A stretch of 64,000 bases of DNA. Origin: Toxorhynchites rutilus septentrionalis. Lineage: Eukaryota; Arthropoda; Insecta; Diptera; Culicidae. The notes below the pieces were generated by a model. The model was not told the DNA's origin, did no database searches, and worked only from the letters and a program-made list of their open reading frames with translations. The stretch lies in the NCBI RefSeq assembly GCF_029784135.1, contig NC_073746.1, forward strand, positions 94,858,575 through 94,922,574, read 5' to 3'. Shown piece after piece: positions 56,815-64,000 of this stretch. Both the position numbers and the translations under genes were made by a program. Each line of letters starts with the position of its first letter. The stretch's first letter is position 1.

Positions 56815-58008
56815 TTGAGCATACAAATGAAACACAAATTTCTGCATTACTCGAAAAATAATCAGGTATTGGTATTAGGGGGCACGAAACGTTTCTATGG
56901 TGAACAAACATTCCCTCCCTTCTCTAAGCGGGGGCTGCCATACAAATGAAGCATAAATTTTTGCATAACACCAGAATTAATTAAACAAATGGAGCCAAAT
57001 TTCTCATTTGAAGGTTTTAGGAGGCACGAAACGTTTCTATGGTGAACAGACACTCCTTCCCTTCTCTGTAATACAAATGAAGCACAATTTTCTGCATAAC
57101 TCGAGAGCTAATCAAGCAAATGGAACCAAATTTGGCATATGGAGGATTTGGGGGGCAATAACTGTTTCTATGGGGGTTTGACACTCCTCTCCTTCTCTGA
57201 AGGGGGAGGGGGGCTGAATAATTCGAGAACTAATCAAGCAAATGGAATCTAACTTGGTATATAGAGGTTTTGGGGATCGATAAAAGTTTCTATGGTGATT
57301 CGACACTCCTGTCTCCTCTCTAAGGGGTGCTGCCATATAAATCAAACACAAATATCTGCATAATTCGAGAACTAATCAAACAAATGGAACCAAATTTGGT
57401 ATATGGAGGTTTTAGGGGGCAATAAGTGTTTCTATGGTGATTCGACACACCTATCCCCTACATACAAATGAAACACAAACTTCTGCATAACTCGAGAACT
57501 AGTTAAGTAAATGGAGCCAAACTTGGGATGCGAGGGATTACATAGCGACAAGCGTTGTTAGTCCATTTGATGTTTGCGCTAACGAAATTGATCGATGTTC
57601 GAAAGTGGAAATTGATTTATCTTTATCTATCTTTACCTTTATCTTCTTCTATCTGTATAGATAAAAATGGAATGGATAAGAGAAAACTCGAGGAAGGAAT
57701 TGCCCGATTTAGGACTGTCTTTATTCTACCATATTTTCTGTATCAAACATTCATTCCATGTAACGGAGAAACATGTTATTTGCAAGTGATTGAAAAATCT
57801 TGAACGAGGATTGTGTCTGAAACTAATCTGATATTATAATGACGAGTTTTGGTAGAAGTATTGAGCATTTCATAGTAAAAGGAAGACCAACCAATGAACA
57901 GTTCTGCGATTGGACCAATGAACATTCGCTTAGTAAGAAATCGTGAATGTTTGAAGGTATTGAAAAAAATAAATTTTGAGCGGGACAAAGTTTGCTAGGT
58001 CAGCTAGT
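56815..58008 (-). repeat. right arm: inverted counterpart of 51841-53063
   Basis: Read on the minus strand it starts AACTAGCTGACCTAGCAAAC and follows the left arm block for block: TGTTCATTGGTCCAATCGCA, AACTCGTCATTATAATATCA, ATGAATGTTTGATACAGAAA, GCGCAAACATCAAATGGACT, then the CTCGAG-containing array. Arm lengths are nearly equal (about 1.19 and 1.22 kb). Confidence 0.82.
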
Positions 58009-60754
58009 TCCTACTAAAACCAATGTATTGAATCTCTGATTTTGCTCAAACTTTGTACTGCTTTGATTTATCGAAAAGTTAAGCCATATTTTAAATTTTG
58101 CCCCTGTGATCAATGAACGAAAAAATCTACTTTAGAACCATAGAGACCGGTGCAGATTAGACGAAAAACCAATGACTACACTCCATACTTTAATGCTAAT
58201 TCCGAAAACATTGTTTAGCGATATTGACTGTGTGTAGTTCGGTCTTGTCATGAATTTGATAAACAGAAGTTGATGGTCAGTATTTCAACGTTACGTTGTT
58301 GTTTACATGGACAGTATATTTGTGAAGGATAGCAGAGGCACCAAAAAACAAATAAATTTCTTACCTAGACACACAGACACTACTTGCATACTACCGTCAT
58401 GTTCTGCGTCAACATTGGCATCAAAACAAAACTGAAACGAAAAAAATTTGTTCTTCGCGTAAAATTCTCCACCTCAACATTATCCATTAGTATTCCACGG
58501 TGAATCAGAGAAACACTTTTACCTTTCCGCGACAGTGAAACTTGGCCAGGGAGGAACGCGCGGCCATGAGCTCGCACCTCCACCTGGTTTGCGTGCTGGG
58601 CGCAGTGGAGAAGGAAAATATCCAAAATTCTACTTTGCATGTGGGATGCAGCCAAAAAAAGACATTCACCTCACGTTCGAGCTTCTCAAACCAGAAGCGT
58701 TGTGTCGTTATTTTCGTTTTTTTTTCTGTTGTTGTTGCTCGCGGCTTAAGTTTGTAGTTTTGCTGGTTTTTTGCTTTTATTACCACCGGTGACAGGTTTC
58801 GCTTACGCAGCAGCGGCAACCCCATTTGGCCTTCTAGGGGCCTCCTATGCGGCAGTGACTAGTATTCAGTGATCTCACTCGCGAGGTTTACCTCCTATTG
58901 TGCACCTTTCCAGTACCTCAACCGCCTCAACTGGCTGGAGGTTCTTCACCGGTGTCCTCAAATTAGTTGTAATAACACAATGCGTTATGCGTTTTTTGTG
59001 TTTGATTTTCTTTGGATTTAGTGTACCATTGCGTGGGTTTTGTTGTTTGTGGTAGGCCGCACCATGAAGGATTTTAAGCTGGCGGAACACGATTCCTTTG
59101 TAATGTTCATCTCTTGTTTAGTTCTAGACTTAGCGTCAATGCAAATTTGTATCGGTTCTCAAATGTTGTTTGATCGAATGCTGAAGTCATAATTTTGGGA
59201 AGTTTCTGTCGGTATTTTATCACTGGTATGACGAATAGGTTGATATCGTTAAATTTAGAAATGAGATACAGCTATATAAGCTCTATATCGCCAAACACAA
59301 ACACTTATTAATATTTATGAAGCATTCCCCGCGTGTTTCCTGTTTTGCGTGTTCTGAGCGTGGCCTTCCTCCACCTTGTACAATTGATGACACTACTGGT
59401 GTTGCGTACTTTATACGAAGGTTGGTGGAATGAAAGTTATTGTTATTGATTCACATCGACAGGATTAGAATCCACATGATTTAAGTGCGTGCACTCTTTT
59501 GCCTTGAGTTCGCTGCAAGCAACAGATGTGGATACCATGTTGCAAGAAATTATAGGAAAATGAGACTGCGCCAAAAAACAACGCATGCAGCTCCCACATA
59601 CGAATAATTCCTTATCGGGGGTATATTCCCAATTGGGTGACCGACCAAGCTTTGTACTCACCAACACAGTCCTAGCCAATTCAAGGTTCTTGCGTATTGA
59701 GTATGTATTGCGGCTGACCTTATCAGAAGAATGCTTTCTTTGATGTACTCTCGAGTCTATCACTGGAAACGATGGTACGACGTTCAAAAATTATGATTTA
59801 CTGTTTGTGCACATCCAATCATTTCTAATGGTTTGAAACTCTTAGGAAGTGGAGGTACAGATGTACTGCCGTGTAAGGTTTTGTTGTGTTCGCATCGTTT
59901 CGAAATTGCGTCATGCCCAAGCGCTGAAAGGCTGTTTCAGTAGAACAACGATAGCTAGCAATTAGTACGCAGGTTTCGTTTTTTCCCTCTCTGTTTGTTT
60001 GTTGTTTGCATACTTGATTTGCCAGCCGGACGGTATGTTCCGATGCGCGCGAAGTGGTTTAAACCGGGGCTCTGACAACCCTATCCCAACCAATGCAAAC
60101 TAAGCGTAGGCAGCATAAAGCAGGGCTCGCGCTAAGGGGGCTCACGTATTGTTTACAGTTTGGAGTCATATATGTTAATACTTGATTACGTTGGATAGTT
60201 TCCTTTGGCAATCGATGTTTGGATACCCATCCGGAAGCTTTCTTGGAGATTCGAAATTAAAATCACTGCTACAGGATCGCGCGGAGCACTTCATTTTTAA
60301 TTTCAGGTTATGATTTTTATGCTCATGAGTTTCTATGTTGGCTACAGAAAGGCGGCCATCTTAGCAATCCCTTGGTTTAAACTATTACATACATGGTAAA
60401 GGCATGTTTGAAAAGTCAGCGTCAGTGACGGCTAGTCGCGCTTGCAGCTTGATCTGTGAGTGCATTTTTGTCGATTCCGTTGACTTGTTTCCCCGTATCG
60501 GGTGTGTCTCGTGTATGCGTTGGCTGCAAGGTCCAACAGTGTCGAGGGGATCACGAATATTCCTTGCTGTACGATATTTAACAAATAAACAAGATGTCTT
60601 CTGCCTAAAAAAATGGATATCCTCAGGTGTTTTCACGCTCCATCAGCAGAGCTTGCGATGATCACCATTTCATTCAGGGAAATAAAAACTGCGGAATTCA
60701 TGTTATGCACGTAGCATTCGAAGATGGTGTAAAAAAATCTCACAATTATGTGTA
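58009..60754. other. no gene recognised; partly single-copy
   Basis: 58400-58960 is less A+T-rich, with frames on both strands but no domain. 60295-60385 is the inverted copy of the repeat at 4935-5040. 60404-60661 is an 85-codon frame without a domain. If the exon at 54046 is real, this is probably intron. Confidence 0.35.
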
Positions 60755-61548
60755 CAGGTCGGACTCGATTATATGTGATTATGTGATTCGATTATATACA
60801 AATTTGGACTCGATTATATACAGTTTGGAATTTTTTTTTTATTTTTTTAAATATGGCTTATTTCAAGAAGAAATGTAACCTTTCAACGTTAAGGTGAAGT
60901 TTAAGTGGCTATTACATGTACAGTAGGGTAAAAATCGTGATTTTTGAAGGTTTTGCTTGAATTTTCACCAGGAATTGTTTATATCGGTATTGCAGCCAAA
61001 TTAAGAAAGATAGAAGTTGGGCGTCAAAGAACAAATTGTAGAGCGGTTGAAGAACTTCAATTTAGTTGATAGAAACAATCTAGTTTAATATAAATTTTTA
61101 GGATAAAATTAATAATAACACATAAAAAATTATTAACTTTTAAGTTTTTCACTTCCAAAATGTTATTCAAATCCACTAATTTAGTTGTCCAACTACTATA
61201 TCCTGCACTAATTTTTTTCATTTTTCAAATGAAAGCATCATAATCGTCTTCCGTAGCGTACTTTGTAATGTAGAGGCAGTTTGAGGCAACAGAGTCTGAA
61301 ACAGAAAAAAAGTTCTATAACTCTGTCATTGTTGAGATAATCTTCATAAATTTATTTTTTTCATGTGAGAAAGGTACTTTCTGACTTTAAGGGAATGAAT
61401 CAAAAATCAAATTCCTCTTTTATTTTCAAAAAACGAAAAATACATGCAAAAAAAAACAAATAATAAAAATTTTTTTTTTGACTTGATTATATACAGGATT
61501 CGATTATATACAGTGAAAAGACATCAAAAACTGTATATAATCGCGCTG
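60755..61548. mobile_element. MITE family M2, complete copy
   Basis: The left end CAGGTCGGACTCGATTATAT follows TA 60753-60754. The right end, AACTGTATATAATCG then CGCTG, precedes TA 61549-61550. TCGATTATATACA motifs lie inside both ends, two inverted near the right end. At 794 bp it has no coding domain and serves as the reference for the copies at 8088, 12222 and 33043. Confidence 0.88.
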
Positions 61549-61623
61549 TATTCCAAAATCTGTTTCAAAAATAATAGAGACTGGAATCCAGGAAGCGACA
61601 GCATCGTTTACCTAGAACTACGG

Positions 61624-61734
61624 TTTTTTTTCTCTATTATAGTGACTTTCAACACTCTTCGGCTGGTTCGTCACTTTTACTTCCATTTTTGGAAGAATAT
61701 CGGGAGTGAGAATTGCACTCGTGATCTCTGCGTG
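61624..61734 (-). mobile_element. tRNA-derived SINE (family A), 5'-truncated
   Basis: It is flanked by AGAACTACGG at 61614-61623 and 61735-61744. It keeps the body (GTTGAAAGTCACTATAAT on the minus strand) and the B-box region (CACGAGTGCAATTCTC) but lacks the A-box head, so this is a truncated insertion with its own target duplication. Confidence 0.85.
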
Positions 61735-61744
61735 AGAACTACGG

Positions 61745-62623
61745 ATTCTTTTATTTTATATAAAACTTACTTGTTGATCTCTTCGAATACTATTTTAGAA
61801 TACATCAAAATTTTTAAATTATCTTTTAGTACAATGTTCTGGTGGTCCTGGAATGGACTAATGAATGTGTGGTTTCATAGAAGTATCTAAAAATGGTTGA
61901 TTCATAATGAATTCTTGCCCTCGCTGTCCATATATCCCATTTTGTTCCGCTCTTATTAATAGGCCCACTGCACCAAATATACATCGTGAAAATTCTTCTT
62001 CAAGAACATCAAAACCAACATTCTATCAAGTCGGTCTATTTCGTCGCTGAAATTCACTGCGATCACATGCGATTATATTCAATCATCCACGTACACTCTT
62101 CACCTGACAGTAAGCGCGGTTTGTCTTTTCATTGGGCATCCAATGTTTTGAGAACAGAACTTAAAAAAAAATGAATTGCACTGCGAAGTGATATCTTTCA
62201 TTCACCACAAACTATCGACCCTCTCAGACTTCGAGGCGGCCAAACCCTCTGTATGTGGATGTTGGCTATTCACTGGTTAGAGCGAGAATAGTATGAACTC
62301 ACCAGTAAAATTTCCTTTGAAACTTCATCCGATGCAGAGGCGGAGCTTACGTTGCAATATTTAACTTCTACTATTCTTCTGCAGCATTTCGAGCAATCAA
62401 ATAGATAAGATCATACAGAATCAGAGAGAGTATCAACTTATAAAAGGAAACACGCTGAAGAAGCTAGAGAATTTGATCCTAAAAGTATTAACCCTCTGCA
62501 TGGTGACTCTTCATCTGAAAGTTGGTTTGAAGCTGAAATCGCAGATCAATATGCTTCAACACACTGTTTGTTTCATGAAAAAAATTGTAAGGGGTTGTAT
62601 CTAGGACACGCCCGCATATTTTC
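61745..62623. other. old repeat debris, no gene
   Basis: TAGAATACATCAAAATTTTT and GTTCTGGTGGTCCTGGAATG near 61790-61850 match 17840-17920 (GGAATGCATCGAAATTTTTA, TGTTGTGGTGGCCCAGAAAA). The rest has no match and no domain. Confidence 0.45.
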
Positions 62624-63578
62624 GACGTAGAACTACGCAATTATATCATGCAATCCACTTGTTTACCACTTCGAATATTATTTTAGAATGCATCGAAATT
62701 TTTGTAATAGATTATGTTCTTCGTTACAAAATCTTACAAAAATTGTCAAACGATCATTGTATTTTACATTTCCCTCTGAAATTATTGCACATCTTATTTT
62801 TACGTAGTTCTCGAACCGCGAAAGTTCATTCACCTCTAGTATCTTAAAATGACGATTTTCCCAGGCTTCTCAGTTTAAAAGTACGTTTTAGGAAAACATA
62901 TTCCGGTCTGCACAACGACAAGCAAGTACAAAAATACTAAACACCAAAAAATACCCCCGACATGCATGTAATGTCAAAACGGATTCCCCCAGGCACATTA
63001 ATTTTGAAGTCCGTGTTAGGAAAACACAGCTCAGTGGGGAAAAAATATCCCCGACTTGCATGTATATTTGCAAAGCGTATTTCCACAGGTACATCGATTT
63101 TGAAGTCTGTGTTGGGGTAACCGTAAATCAGCCAATCAACCTTTGGCAGTTAGGGCGTTTAGATAACGCTTGTAATTTGACAGTTATTCAATTGTTCATC
63201 TCATGAAAAATAACATTTTTTTAATTATGATAGACGCGCAGACATATTTCCTATCAATTGGTGCAAACATCTTTCCGATCTGTTAAGAAATGTCCGAGTT
63301 ATAAGCATTCGAAATACTGGTTAGAACACAAATCGGAATAACAAATGTATGGGGAAAAAGGATTTTCTTCCTGTTTTCATGAATTCAAACTGTTTATAGA
63401 TTAGCGAATTGTAATGTATAGCATATTAAACAAATCTTGGAGAATTTCCGATTCGATTGATATGCAAATCTCGAGAATTCGTTCACAGTGGAAATAGTTA
63501 TTAACGTTAACATTATTTCATAAAAACGTGATCTGTTTTCTGATTTGGCACCTTTCCTGAAAGACGTAGTTCTACGTC
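62624..63578. mobile_element. family G repeat, 955 bp, GACGTAGAACTACG inverted ends
   Basis: The left end GACGTAGAACTACG (62624-62637) equals the inverse of the right end GACGTAGTTCTACGTC (63563-63578), including the central two bases. T and A runs lie outside. The last 280 bp match the end of 32331-33701, and 63160-63310 matches 21430-21600. There is no coding domain. This is the neatest member of the family. Confidence 0.65.
62885..63118. repeat. minisatellite of about 110 bp units
   Basis: Three imperfect units each contain AGTYYGTGTTRGGRAAAACA-like sequence followed by CCCCGACWTGCATGTA and CCACAGGTACAT-like sequence (starts near 62880, 63006, 63100). It lies wholly inside the family G copy. 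Confidence 0.7.
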
Positions 63579-64000
63579 AAAAAAAAAAGTATTAGTTGTT
63601 TTCGTAGGTTTAGGAATTTGTTCAGTAAATTGATATTTTCGGCGTAAAACAAATGAACAGCATTTGATTTTGAATATTGATTTTCATTGATGTTCAATTT
63701 TGTATTGTTTGTATATAATTATTCTTCAATATTATTATGGTTTTATCTAGGTAGATTTGTGAATGAAAAACGAAATATACTAAACACATTTTTTACTGTT
63801 CATTAAGTGACCTGGATTTCACTTTTTCAACTCAGAGAAACATGATAAATCATGAGAGCTCGTAGTTTTGGATGAGAGATTAGTTGATCTGTAATAAACA
63901 TTCATAGAACAATATGAAGGCTTGCATACACAGTATGGTTCAATTCCCTCTCCGTTTTTTTTTAACTTGGTACTTATGATGGACACTACCTAAAATCACA
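63579..64000. other. no gene recognised
   Basis: A+T-rich sequence to the end of the window. I see nothing in it. Confidence 0.35.

Noticed and set aside
51841..58008. Target duplication for a single 6.2 kb foldback element
   Set aside because: Bases outside the two CTAGCTGACC termini do not match, so one single insertion event is not shown.

Overview
This 64 kb window looks like a gene-poor, repeat-rich piece of a culicine mosquito genome, most likely Aedes (inference). The reasons are the high A+T content, the lack of long single-copy reading frames, two near-identical mosquito-type DD37E transposons, tRNA-derived SINEs, several mariner, Tc1 and pogo relics, and many short inverted-repeat elements flanked by TA. 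No prokaryotic feature, rRNA gene, functional tRNA gene or CRISPR array was seen. Nearly every reading frame that can be recognised is a transposase or retrotransposon remnant. Family names rest on motif recognition, not on a database search.

Layout. 1-3.0 kb holds a Tc1-like element with about 200 bp inverted repeats, interrupted by a pogo-like element. 3.8-6.2 kb has a SINE, a MITE and a mariner fragment. 7.4-9.2 kb has a hAT-type MITE with a perfect 8 bp duplication and a TA-flanked MITE that holds a SINE. 9.5-15 kb is a nest of MITEs, a non-LTR tail, a pogo relic, and a SINE split by another SINE and a MITE. 15-24 kb is mostly unrecognised sequence. 24.3-30.6 kb has three MITEs, a 2.3 kb repeat with GACGTAG..CTACGTC ends, and a DD41D transposon with an open but shortened transposase. 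32-36 kb and 39-40.3 kb carry two inverted copies of a DD37E transposon. 40.4-47.1 kb has a second pogo-like element, two mariner relics (one holding a SINE and a probable solo LTR) and a 5'-truncated non-LTR element with a 12 bp duplication. 49.5-50.6 kb has TA microsatellites bracketing another non-LTR fragment. 51.0-58.0 kb has a large palindrome and two inverted 1.2 kb arrays.

The only likely host-gene piece is a first coding exon at 54046-54115 (+). It has an in-frame upstream stop, a consensus GTAAGT donor and a GC-richer leader, and it lies between the two inverted arrays. The rest of that gene is probably beyond the window, so much of the sequence downstream of 54.1 kb may be a large first intron.

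The best leads are the identical A-AAA-AAC slippery sequence in both DD37E transposases, the exon held between foldback-like arms, the GACGTAG-ended repeat family, and the set of insertions that can be ordered in time because each interrupts another and has a readable empty site.
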